A DNA stretch of 64,000 nucleotides, taken from CAVPMW01 sp963706515 (GTDB lineage: Bacteria; Chloroflexota; Anaerolineae; Anaerolineales; UBA4823). Of this stretch, positions 53,454 to 62,018 are shown one piece after another. The notes under the pieces were generated by a model. The model saw only the letters and a list, made by a program, of their open reading frames with translations, was not told where the DNA came from and ran no database searches. The translations under genes and the position numbers were made by a program. Positions within the stretch are counted from its first letter, which is position 1. Every line of letters starts with the position of its first letter. The DNA is taken from the NCBI GenBank assembly GCA_963706515.1, contig CAVPMW010000002.1:248001-312000 (forward strand), in the 5' to 3' direction.

Positions 53454-55386
53454 ATGGCAACTCATGAAGTTCGATTCGACCGAATCCCTGAACCAGTTTA
53501 CGTGCCGACCGGCACATTGTTGTCAGAAGCGGCGCGGCTGGCGGGAATCGAGATTACGCAACCTTGCGGAGGGCAGGGACGTTGTGGCCGGTGCACGGTT
53601 CGGGTCACCAAGGGAACCGTGCGCCGGCGCAGCACTCTGCGTCTTTCCACAGAGGACGTGCTCCAGGGATATGCACTGGCTTGCCAGTCCGTCGTCGAAG
53701 CCGATGTCAGCGTATTCATCCCTCCCCAGGAAAAAATCGAACGGCGCCTGGCGACAGACCGCACTGTTGCCGAAATCAAAGTACCCGATTGGTACAGACC
53801 GGAATGGTCGCAGCCGATTAAAAGGATTGCTTTGACCTTGGTGCCACCCAATCTTGAAGACCAAACAGATGATTGGGGCCGGCTGCAGACTGCAATTCGC
53901 CAGCAAACCGGTGTGAATGCGGTCGCAATTTCGTTAGAGCTGCTGCGCCGAATCGGTGGGATTTTAAGGGAACGCGACTGGAGAGTAACGGTTATCCTGG
54001 ATACTTCGACGGATGATATTCCCAATAAACCCGCCAGGTTAATCTCGGTCCTGCCGGGTCACTTCCCGTATAGCGACCCACTCTGGGCAGTTGCCATCGA
54101 TATCGGCACCACCACGGTTACGGTTTGGTTGGTTGACCTGACGACTGGTCGGGTCGCCGGGCAGATCTCGGAATATAACGGCCAGATCTCACGCGGTGAA
54201 GATGTCATCTCACGGATTGTTTATGCCAGTAAAAACGGTGGGGGCGAAGAGCTGAAAAATCTGGTAACCGATTCGATCAAAGAGCTCATTCAAAGGATCT
54301 GCCTGCGAGTCGGAATCGATCCGGCAGAAATCATCAAAGCCACGATCGCCGGCAACAGCACCATGATTCACCTGTTGCTGGGCATTTCGGCTGCCAGCAT
54401 CCGCCTCTCTCCATTCATTACCGCCGTCAACCAGGTCCCTCTCCTGCTCGGACAAGATCTAGGATTTAATATACACCCCGAAGCGACAGTGGATTGCCTG
54501 CCCGGCGTCGCCAGTTATGTGGGGGCCGATATCAGCGCCGGCGTGCTTTCATCCGGTTTGGATGATACTGACAAAATGACGCTGTTTATGGATGTCGGCA
54601 CGAACGGCGAGATCGTACTGGGAATGCGTGAATGGCTGGTTACCTGCGCCTGTTCTGCAGGGCCGGCATTCGAAGGCGCTGGGGTGCTGCACGGGATGCG
54701 TGCTACGAGCGGAGCCATTGAAGAGGTGTGGATCAATTCGACCAGCTTCGAGCCAACTGTGCGCGTGATTGGTAATGGAAAACCCCGCGGATTGTGCGGC
54801 AGCGGTCTGATATCCTTGCTCGCTGAGCTATTCATGACCGGTTTGGTAGATAAGGGAGGCAATATCAATTTAGATGTAGGAGACCCGGCGTGTCCGTAAT
54901 GGTCAGCATGGACCCGAATATGTCGTAGCCTGGGCGAATGAGACTTTGCACGGCAAGGATATTATTTTCACTCGAGTCGATATCGACAATTTGCTGCGGG
55001 CAAAAGCTGCTATTTATGCTGGCTATGTAGTCCTCGCAAACAGTGTCGGCGTTTCGTTGGAAATGGTTGAACAGCTATTGATCGGTGGCTCATTTGGGAA
55101 GTATATCAACGTCGAAAAGGCGGTTCAAATTGGTTTATTGCCAGATTTACCCTGGGATCGCTTCCAATTTTTGGGGAATACCGCGGTATTGGGCGCTTAT
55201 TTTGCTCTCCTGGACCAGATTAAGCGGAAGCGTATACGCGACATTGCCTCCAAGATGACTTATATCGAGCTTTCTGCCGATAATCAATTCTTCGAAGCAT
55301 TTATGTCGGCCATGTTCTTACCTCACACCGATCTGGACCAGTTTCCCAGTGTCGCCGCTGATTTAGTGAAGGCGCCTGCTGGATAG
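53454..55386 (+). CDS. acsV: AcsV/RACo-type corrinoid activation protein, frameshifted
   Basis: About 643 residues when joined. The N-terminal [2Fe-2S] domain has CGGQGRCGRC and a fourth Cys in ALACQS; a linker domain follows; the ASKHA ATPase domain begins at AIDIGTTTVTVWLVD (near 218), with IAGNSTMIHLLLG, MDVGTNGEIVLG, SAGPAFEGAGVLHGM and, after the break, LIGGSFGKYINVEKAVQIG. An extra base at about 54894-54895 creates a TAA at 54897; removing it gives CRNGQHGPEYVVAWANE and an open frame. Placed between acsC and acsE, it should reactivate the corrinoid protein of this pathway. It is longer than the homologue in the fhs operon. Confidence 0.9.
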
Positions 55387-55495
55387 TAAATCCATACCAT
55401 CAATGGTGGAAGGTATCTGTAAATTTGAATAACAGTGCAGGATGATCAGATAAAGATTATGGCTAAAAGGGAAAAATCCTCGAAAGGATAAAAAC

Positions 55496-56434
55496 ATGTA
55501 TATCTTAGGCGAGAACATCCATATCATTTCTGATAAAGTAAAAGAAGCCTTGAAAATAAGGGATGCCGGGTTCTTTCAGGATTTGGCGGTTAAGCAAGTT
55601 GAAGCCGGAGCGCAAGCTTTAGACTTAAACCTCGGACCGCGGAAAAACGACTGGGCGGAAGTTTTTCCCTGGATTGCCGAGACTGTCGAGGCAGTTGTAG
55701 ATGTTCCGCTCAGCTTCGATAGCACCAACCTGGACGGCATCGAAGCGGGGTTGAAGAAGATCAGCAAAGCCCAGCCGATCATCAACTCCACCTCGGCGGA
55801 GCCCGAGCGACTGGAGAAAGTACCCTTGCTGGCAAAGAAATATAATACCCGCCTCCTCGCTTTGACGATGGGAAAGAGCGGCATCCCGGTGGCAGCCGAC
55901 GAACGTGTTAATATTGCCCTAGAGGCATTGATCCCACGCATGTTGGAAATCGATTTCCCCATCAGTGATTTGATCATCGATCCCCTGGTACTGACGGTAT
56001 CCGGTTGCCAGCAGTACTGCCCACAGCTGATCGAAGCAGTGCGCACGCTCCAATTTGCCTGGGATCCACCCCCGACGATTTCGGTTGGTCTTTCGAACGT
56101 ATCGAACGCTGTGCCGAATGAGAACCGCGCGTTGATCAACCGGGTATATTGTGCAATGCTGATGGGAGTCGGTTTGTCGATGATGATTGCGAACCCGATG
56201 GATAATCAACTGAAAGAGACCGTTCGAATCATCGAACAACGAGATGACAGCTCTGCGTTGGGTCGCTTGTATATAAAAATCGCCGACCGGATTGCCGCAA
56301 TGGAAGAGCCAACCATCGAAGACGTCGATCAAGGTGATCCGGAACAGCTAGCAGTTTGGAAGACGGTGCAAATATTGCTCAATAAAGTGATCTATGCGGA
56401 TGCATATCTGGGTCAATTAGCAATAGCATCGTAG
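55496..56434 (+). CDS. acsE: Methyl-THF:corrinoid iron-sulfur protein methyltransferase (AcsE)
   Basis: 312 residues of the pterin-binding TIM-barrel family. Family marks: LGENIHIISDKVKEAL at the start, QALDLNLGPRKND with the pterin-binding Asp near 44, LSFDSTN near 77, PIINSTSAEPERL near 94 with the conserved Asn, and TISVGLSNVSNAVPN near 199. It moves the methyl group from 5-methyl-THF to cobalt of AcsCD. Length is slightly above the clostridial 262 because of a C-terminal helical extension of about 45 residues. It is flanked by acsV and the metVF fusion, completing the methyl-branch order. Confidence 0.93.
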   Translation: MYILGENIHIISDKVKEALKIRDAGFFQDLAVKQVEAGAQALDLNLGPRKNDWAEVFPWIAETVEAVVDVPLSFDSTNLDGIEAGLKKISKAQPIINSTSAEPERLEKVPLLAKKYNTRLLALTMGKSGIPVAADERVNIALEALIPRMLEIDFPISDLIIDPLVLTVSGCQQYCPQLIEAVRTLQFAWDPPPTISVGLSNVSNAVPNENRALINRVYCAMLMGVGLSMMIANPMDNQLKETVRIIEQRDDSSALGRLYIKIADRIAAMEEPTIEDVDQGDPEQLAVWKTVQILLNKVIYADAYLGQLAIAS

Positions 56435-56478
56435 ATGACGTTATTTATGAATATTATCGTTTGCTGAAGGAGGAAATT

Positions 56479-57971
56479 ATGCCTGGTTTCACACCCGGAA
56501 GACGCTGGCAGCCGCCATATAGGCCATTTAAACGTGACAAATTCAGTACACGCTTTCTTGAAAGTGTGGAGCGTGTTGTAAAAGGCCCGATGTTTGGCTG
56601 CCGGATGTGCGGCAACTGCCTCCTGCAGGAAACATCGTTCATCTGCCCGATGGAGTGCCCCAAAGGAGTTCGCAACGGTCCCTGCGGAGGCTCGACCGAA
56701 GAGCATTGCTATGTAGATGAGACAAGGCCGTGCATCTGGTACAAGATTTATGATCGCTCGTTCAAGATGGGGCGAGAAGAAAAGTTATTGGAAGTTTTAC
56801 CTCCATTGGATTGGGATAAAGTAGGCGGCGAAACCTGGGGCGATATATTGAACCAGGTGAAAAAGGTCGGTACCAAGAACGTCGTTTCAGGAATGCTCAC
56901 CCGTGATGCAACTCAGCGATCAGTGATCTGGGATTCGATCTTTCGACCCGTACGCCAGCCCGAGTGGTGGAAGGGCGATTCTCTATATCACCCGCCGGCG
57001 TACACTGATCCTATCTCCGAATTGGAAAAACGGTTGAAAGCAGGCGAGTTCGTCGTCACTTCAGAAGTGGCTCCGCCGCAAACGGTCGCGACCAAGAAGC
57101 TGAAGAGCAATATCGAGATGATCAAGCCCTATGTCGCGGCGATCAACTTCACCGATTGTCCTTCCGCAACTCCACGCATGTCCAGCTGGGCGTGCAGCAC
57201 GATCGCCGTGCAGATGGGCGCTGAGCCGGTCATGCAGATCGCCGCGCGCGATCGTACCCGGATCGGTCTGCAGGCGGAAGTGCTCGGAGCGAACGGCCTG
57301 GGCATTCGCAATATCCTGTGCCTCTCAGGGGACAGCATGAAAATGGCGCCGGACCGCGCGGGCGGATGGATGTTGTCGATATCGATTCGGTGCAGATGCT
57401 GTGGATACTGCGCCGAATGCGCGACGAAGGTCACTACCTGGATGGCAGGGAGATGAAATTCCCGCCGAAATATTTCCTCGGGGCTGCAGCGTCTCCCTTT
57501 GCCTCGGAACCTCGTTTTCAGGCAATTCGTGAGCACAAGAAGGTAAACGCGGGCGCCCAGTTTTTCCAGACAAATCTGGTATTCGATCCCGACGGATTTG
57601 AGATGTGGCTGGAGGCTCTTGCCCAACGCAACATTTTGGATAAGGTCTATATCCTGGTGGGGATTACTCCTCTCAAAAACCTTAAGATGGCGCTGTACAT
57701 GGACCAGGAAGTCCCAGGGGTATTCATACCTCAGACGCTAATCAAACGCCTTGAGTCTGCCGGCGATGGAGTAGAAGAAGAAGGCGTGCAAATTGCACTG
57801 GAAATAATCGACGCGGTGAAAGGCAAGCAAGGCGTCAACGGGATCCACCTGATGGCTGTTGGGTGGGAGGAGATAGTGCCGCGCATCATCACTGAGTCTG
57901 GGCTGCTGCCTAAAGATTTTCAAGCCCCCGTTCAAGGAGAACCGCCTAAAGCAGCCACGGTCACAGTATGA
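56479..57971 (+). CDS. metF: MetV-MetF fusion: methylene-THF reductase with N-terminal zinc/iron domain, frameshifted
   Basis: About 497 residues from the ATG at 56479, set by AAGGAGG. Residues about 30-110 are the cysteine-rich MetV domain (CRMCGNC, FICPMECPKG, NGPCGG), which in acetogens is a separate subunit. The MetF TIM-barrel starts near 185 (FVVTSEVAPPQ) and has INFTDCPSATPRMSS, then GIRNILCLSGDS. The break is at about 57362: one base is missing in GCG-GG-CGG, which when added reads AGRMDVVDIDSVQ. The second frame then holds FPPKYFLGAAASPF and continues to the end. It makes 5-methyl-THF for AcsE. MetF/MetV proteins often work with HdrABC-MvhD, which this genome has at 537-4651. A terminator follows. 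Confidence 0.9.
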
Positions 57972-57997
57972 TGTTCCAAGGTGAATGATGGTCACTG

Positions 57998-58035
57998 GAG
58001 TTGCAGAGAATATCGTCTCGATCTGCAACTCTTTT
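57998..58035 (+). terminator. Intrinsic terminator after metVF
   Basis: GAGTTGCAGA (57998-58007) and TCTGCAACTC (58022-58031) form a perfect ten-pair stem followed by TTTT and ATTTG. It separates metVF from the panB-like gene. Confidence 0.85.
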
Positions 58036-58050
58036 ATTTGCCGGCTGTAA

Positions 58051-58079
58051 TTGAGCATCAATATCCCTTAAAATATGCT
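58051..58079 (+). promoter_or_regulatory. Putative promoter of the panB-like gene
   Basis: TTGAGC (58051-58056) and TATGCT (58074-58079) are 17 bases apart, directly after the metVF terminator and about 47 bases before the ATG at 58126. Confidence 0.55.
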
Positions 58080-58125
58080 TGATATGCGCTCTCACTAATA
58101 AATTAACCAAAACAGGAGGTTTGTA

Positions 58126-58980
58126 ATGTCCGAACGAAAAAAAGTGACCTTACCGATTTTGTTCAAGAAAGTTGCCAGTGGGGAGCCGATTACCTGGCTC
58201 ACATGTTATGACTATCCGACCGCATATCTGCAGGACCAGGCAGGCATGGACATGATTTTGGTGGGCGACAGCCTGGGGATGACCATGTTGGGATATGAAT
58301 CGACATTACCTGTAACGATGGAGGATATGATCCGCCACACGCAAGCCGTCCGGCGCGGGGCGCCCAATGTGTTTTTAATCGGCGATATGCCCTATATGAG
58401 CTATCAGCCGAGCGTCGAAACGGCTATTCGCAATGCAGGTCGTTTCATGGCGGAGGCAGGCTGTGATGGGATCAAACTCGAAGGCGGCAGCGAGATGGCT
58501 GACCGCATTCGAGGTATTGTCGCTGCAGGCATTCCAGCCATGGGTCATCTCGGACTAACGCCCCAGAGCGCCAGCTCCCTGGGAGGTTTTCGCGTGCAGG
58601 GGAAAGGTGCACTCCAGGCAAAGAAAATCATCAATTCGGCCAAGGCGCTCGAGGAGGCTGGCGCATTTGGTATCCTGCTCGAGATGGTACCCGACCGGGT
58701 CTGTGAATTGATCACACAGAGAGCGGAGAATTGTATTATCTTCAGTCTGGGTTCCGGACCGCATGCTCATGGACAGCTGCTGATCTATCACGATATGTTT
58801 GGCCTCTATCCGCGTTTCAAACCGCGCATGGCTAAAGTTTTCGGGAACGCTGGAGAGGTCATCTTGAACGGATTAATGGACTACGTGAAGGAGGTCGGTG
58901 AGAAATCATTCCCGCAGCCTGAAAATTGGTTTACGATGCCAGACGATGAATACGACGAGCTTACCCGCTTATTAGCATGA
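58126..58980 (+). CDS. panB: 3-methyl-2-oxobutanoate hydroxymethyltransferase (PanB)
   Basis: 284 residues. PanB transfers a hydroxymethyl group from 5,10-methylene-THF to ketoisovalerate, the first step to pantothenate and CoA. The family blocks are present: TWLTCYDYPTAYLQDQAG, LVGDSLGMTMLGY with the metal Asp near 48, IGDMPYMSYQ near 86, IKLEGG near 117, GHLGLTPQS near 142 and the LLEMVP segment near 184. GGAGG precedes the ATG. Neither panC nor panD is adjacent. Its place next to metVF and a protein of unknown function is notable because all use or may use the methylene-THF pool; that connection is inference. Confidence 0.9.
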   Translation: MSERKKVTLPILFKKVASGEPITWLTCYDYPTAYLQDQAGMDMILVGDSLGMTMLGYESTLPVTMEDMIRHTQAVRRGAPNVFLIGDMPYMSYQPSVETAIRNAGRFMAEAGCDGIKLEGGSEMADRIRGIVAAGIPAMGHLGLTPQSASSLGGFRVQGKGALQAKKIINSAKALEEAGAFGILLEMVPDRVCELITQRAENCIIFSLGSGPHAHGQLLIYHDMFGLYPRFKPRMAKVFGNAGEVILNGLMDYVKEVGEKSFPQPENWFTMPDDEYDELTRLLA

Positions 58981-59007
58981 ATTTGTTTGTACTGGAGGGG
59001 TTATAGA

Positions 59008-60312
59008 ATGGATCACGATTTTTCTCGACTTAAAATTCCCTCAGACCGCCTGGAGGCAATCAATTCCCTTTTGCTCGATCCAGATATGGTCGTCATTCAG
59101 GAGTTTCTTTCGGTTGTAGACAAATATGGAACCCCCGAAGAAATAAACCTCAAAGCAAAGCAAGCCAGGCAATTGCCTGCCTTATTGGAACTAGTGAAAA
59201 AAACAAATCCCGGGTATTTACCGGACTTGCAGTGGCTCAGTGAAGCGAGCCAGAACGGGCAATTTATTACGATCGATGAATATCGCCGCTGTGTGCTGGG
59301 TCCGGAAATGGAAAAAATGGATTTCCGGGACGACTTTGCGGTTACCCTGGAGGTCAGTGCGGCGCAGTACTTCCCGGTCCTGATGGAATCGATCAGGATG
59401 GCTGCGGAGAGAAAAACCTTGCTGCCGGGTCGTTTCATCCGCGTCCGAAAAATGAAAGAACAGGAAGCGGATGGGGACCTGCCGGCATTTATTGCCGCAA
59501 TGGAAATCATTGGCGCAAGCTGGGTAGAAACTCTCGATACGAAGGGTACTGACGGGAGCAATGTTCATCTAGGGGGGCCAGCTACGATCACCGGATACTT
59601 CGGGGGAGTGGGGCAGCCCAACCGCCACGCTCTCGAGTGGCTGGATGAGTTCTTGTACTATTACACCCATTACGGCATCCGTCAGGTATTAAATGTTAAC
59701 TCGGGCACGATCTTGCTGGGATATTTTCTGTATAAGCTTGGGGTGGATATCGAATTCAAGATTTCGGTATTTGTAGGCAACGATAATCCCTATGCAGCAT
59801 TGTGGACGTTGATTGGAGCGAAGCTTTTCTCCCGTGACGATGGCTCAACCCCATTAATCGGCTTCAACTGGAGCAACTCGATCAATAATGAAACAATGGA
59901 AATCACTGCCCAGGTGCGCAAGGCGTTGGGGTTCGAGGAATTAGTCCGGTTCGAGCACCATATCACAGAGACGTGGAAGAGCATCGTCCGCCAGCCATAT
60001 AACCGGAGAGCTGAGCTGGTCGAAATAGCCGGCCACGTCGCGAACATCTCGGCCAAGCACGAAGGCGGTGATCCGGAGATCGACTGTGTCCGGGAGCATC
60101 CCTCAGACATCCTGGATTATTTCCGTGACAAGGAAGAGATCATCGCAAGCGGCGACTGGAACCATCTTGCACAGAACTATTTCGATAAGGTAGCGGCTGT
60201 GAACGAGACGGCTTATGCATTAACCAGGCATGGCTTGTCTTTTATTGCAGCCGAGGTGCATAAAGATGTAATGCGCATAGCCAATAAATATGAAATAAAA
60301 ACGACCAATTGA
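59008..60312 (+). CDS. Conserved protein of unknown function at the end of the acetyl-CoA pathway cluster
   Basis: 434 residues from the ATG at 59008, set by GGAGGGG. I do not recognise the family. No signal peptide or membrane segment. Visible features: an N-terminal helical part (1-110); a region of alternating strands with ASWVETLDTKGTDGSNVHLGGPATITG near 170-196; YYTHYGIRQVLNVNSGTILLGYFLYKLGVDIEFKI-type barrel-like repeats near 215-250; an FSRDDGSTPLIGFNWSNSINNETME stretch near 278-300; and FEHHITETWKS near 318. Repeated Asn, Asp, His and Glu in conserved-looking blocks suggest an enzyme, perhaps a TIM-barrel. It follows panB by 27 bases, probably in the same transcript. Confidence 0.7.
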   Translation: MDHDFSRLKIPSDRLEAINSLLLDPDMVVIQEFLSVVDKYGTPEEINLKAKQARQLPALLELVKKTNPGYLPDLQWLSEASQNGQFITIDEYRRCVLGPEMEKMDFRDDFAVTLEVSAAQYFPVLMESIRMAAERKTLLPGRFIRVRKMKEQEADGDLPAFIAAMEIIGASWVETLDTKGTDGSNVHLGGPATITGYFGGVGQPNRHALEWLDEFLYYYTHYGIRQVLNVNSGTILLGYFLYKLGVDIEFKISVFVGNDNPYAALWTLIGAKLFSRDDGSTPLIGFNWSNSINNETMEITAQVRKALGFEELVRFEHHITETWKSIVRQPYNRRAELVEIAGHVANISAKHEGGDPEIDCVREHPSDILDYFRDKEEIIASGDWNHLAQNYFDKVAAVNETAYALTRHGLSFIAAEVHKDVMRIANKYEIKTTN

Positions 60313-60330
60313 GGTGAACAAATAGCAAAT

Positions 60331-60383
60331 CCGTAAATAAAGGTGCAGGGCGGGTTTAACCCGCCCTGCACCTTTATTTACGG
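60331..60383. terminator. 53-base perfect palindrome, bidirectional terminator
   Basis: CCGTAAATAAAGGTGCAGGG and six further bases (60331-60356) are repeated exactly as the reverse complement at 60358-60383 with a single base between the 26-base arms. The G/C core is flanked by AAATAAA on the left and TTTATTT on the right, so it should end transcription from both convergent sides (the unknown gene and cooC). Confidence 0.85.
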
Positions 60384-60413
60384 TAATTCCTCGGTGAACT
60401 CTGTAATTCCTTA

Positions 60414-61199
60414 CTATAAGATCTTATCCATCATCCTCGCCACCGCCTGATAAACGGGCGAGGTTTGATCCAGTTCGAGCAGGGGGCTGCCGGAATATTC
60501 GAGCTCCGCGAGCTGACCACTCGCTGGAATAACCCCAAGCAGGGGAATATCCAGGCGATCGATCGCCTGCTGCAGGCCAGGCGGTATTTCGTTTTCCAGG
60601 CGGTTGAGGACCAAGTATGCGTGATCGATGTGGATGTCCAGGTCATTGCGGAATGAAGCGATACGTTCGGCTGCAACGATGCCGCGTTGGGTGGGATCAG
60701 TTACGATGAGCAAATGCTGCACATCCCGCGTCGTCCTGCGGCTGAGATGCTCCATGCCAGCTTCATTGTCAATGATTACAAATTCATAGTTCCGGCTCAT
60801 GGCATCCACAACCTCACGCAGGTTATGGTTCACGGCGCAGTAACATCCCGGGCCTTCAGAGCGTCCCATGGCAATTAGATCTACTCGCTCGCCTTCAGCC
60901 AGGGATGAGCGAATTTCATAATCGAGATAATCTCGCTTGGTGACGCCGCCGGGCAAAGCGCCCATAGCAGCTCCCTCCTGCGTCAAAGAGGCTTTTACCT
61001 GGGCCAGAAGATCTTCCCGGATGTCTCCCACAGTCCATTCCAGATCGAGGCCTAACACCAGGTTTAGATTGCTGCTTGGATCAGCATCAATAGCCAATAT
61101 CGACCCATTGCGCGTTGCAATAAGATATTTAATGATCATCGCGGAGAGAGTTGTCTTCCCGACCCCGCCTTTTCCTGCCAAAGCGATTGTTGTTGTCAT
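60414..61199 (-). CDS. cooC: CooC-like nickel-insertion ATPase (first copy)
   Basis: 261 residues from the ATG at 61199 (a GTG five codons earlier is less well placed; AGGA precedes the ATG). CooC is a dimeric MinD/ParA-type ATPase that loads nickel into CODH. The deviant Walker A is GKGGVGKTT at the start; AIDADPSSNLN is the switch region; the metal-binding C-x-C is in GPGCYCAVNHN (near 131); VIIDNEAGMEHLSR is the Walker B region. It ends the minus-strand unit cysS - cooC - cooC and meets the CODH region head-on across the palindromic terminator. Confidence 0.9.
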   Translation of the reverse strand: MTTTIALAGKGGVGKTTLSAMIIKYLIATRNGSILAIDADPSSNLNLVLGLDLEWTVGDIREDLLAQVKASLTQEGAAMGALPGGVTKRDYLDYEIRSSLAEGERVDLIAMGRSEGPGCYCAVNHNLREVVDAMSRNYEFVIIDNEAGMEHLSRRTTRDVQHLLIVTDPTQRGIVAAERIASFRNDLDIHIDHAYLVLNRLENEIPPGLQQAIDRLDIPLLGVIPASGQLAELEYSGSPLLELDQTSPVYQAVARMMDKIL

Positions 61200-61225
61200 A
61201 CCATTTTCCTGCACTGATAATCGTT

Positions 61226-62002
61226 TTATTCGATAATCCCTAAGAGTTTTGTCGCCATTTCTTCTGCTGAAGAATGCAGCGCTGGAACGAAATCATAGAC
61301 AGGTTTCCCCAACCGGTCTGCTTCCTGAACGGCCAAATCGACAGGAAGAGTGCCTAAAACGGGCAAACCTGGCGTTTCAGAATATATAAAATCGGCGTCT
61401 TCCTGGTTGCGGACCTTATTGCCTGCCAGCCATAGACGGGTAAGACCAATATCCGCAGCGAGCGATTTAATTTGAGCGGCAGTACCCAGGCTGCGCCGGG
61501 TCGGTTCGACGACGACAACCATCGCGTCGACGAAATCCGCGGTGGCGCGTCCCAGATGCTCGACACCTGCATACATATCCAGGATAAGAATATCATCCTT
61601 GCGAAACAGCAGGTGGGTGAAAAGTGTCTTTAACATAGCGCTTTCCGGGCAGATACAACCCGAGCCGCCTATGTCCACAGAGCCCATCTCCAATAAACGA
61701 ACGCCGCGAAAGGTTACACTAAAACGCTCAGGGATATCGTCAACCCGCGGATTCAGGGTAAAAAATCCACCGATCGTCCCGGGCTTTGCGCCTGTCCGTT
61801 CTTCAATAAGTTCATCCATCTCCGCGATGGGATGCAGCTGCTCGCGCAGCTCTTCAGGAAACCCGAGCGCGCCTGCCAGGCAGGGGGATGGATCGGCATC
61901 GACAGCCAACACCTGCCTGCCCATATCTGCATAGACCTGAGCCAATAATGCAGCCAGTGTAGTCTTACCAACGCCGCCTTTTCCGGTGATTGCCAGTTTC
62001 AT
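61226..62002 (-). CDS. cooC: CooC-like nickel-insertion ATPase (second copy)
   Basis: 258 residues, MinD/ParA-type ATPase. Deviant Walker A GKGGVGKTT at 7-15, AVDADPSPCLAGALG, C-x-C in GGSGCICPE (near 113-115), and LILDMYAGVEHLGRATADFVD as the Walker B region. It differs clearly from its neighbour (for example GFPEELREQLHPIAEM and the longer PGTIGGFFTLNPRVDDIP loop), so the two are old paralogues rather than a recent duplication. One may serve CooS and the other AcsB (AcsF-like role), which is inference. It starts 16 bases after cysS. Confidence 0.9.
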   Translation of the reverse strand: MKLAITGKGGVGKTTLAALLAQVYADMGRQVLAVDADPSPCLAGALGFPEELREQLHPIAEMDELIEERTGAKPGTIGGFFTLNPRVDDIPERFSVTFRGVRLLEMGSVDIGGSGCICPESAMLKTLFTHLLFRKDDILILDMYAGVEHLGRATADFVDAMVVVVEPTRRSLGTAAQIKSLAADIGLTRLWLAGNKVRNQEDADFIYSETPGLPVLGTLPVDLAVQEADRLGKPVYDFVPALHSSAEEMATKLLGIIE

Positions 62003-62018
62003 CTTTTTTTAGCCTGCC

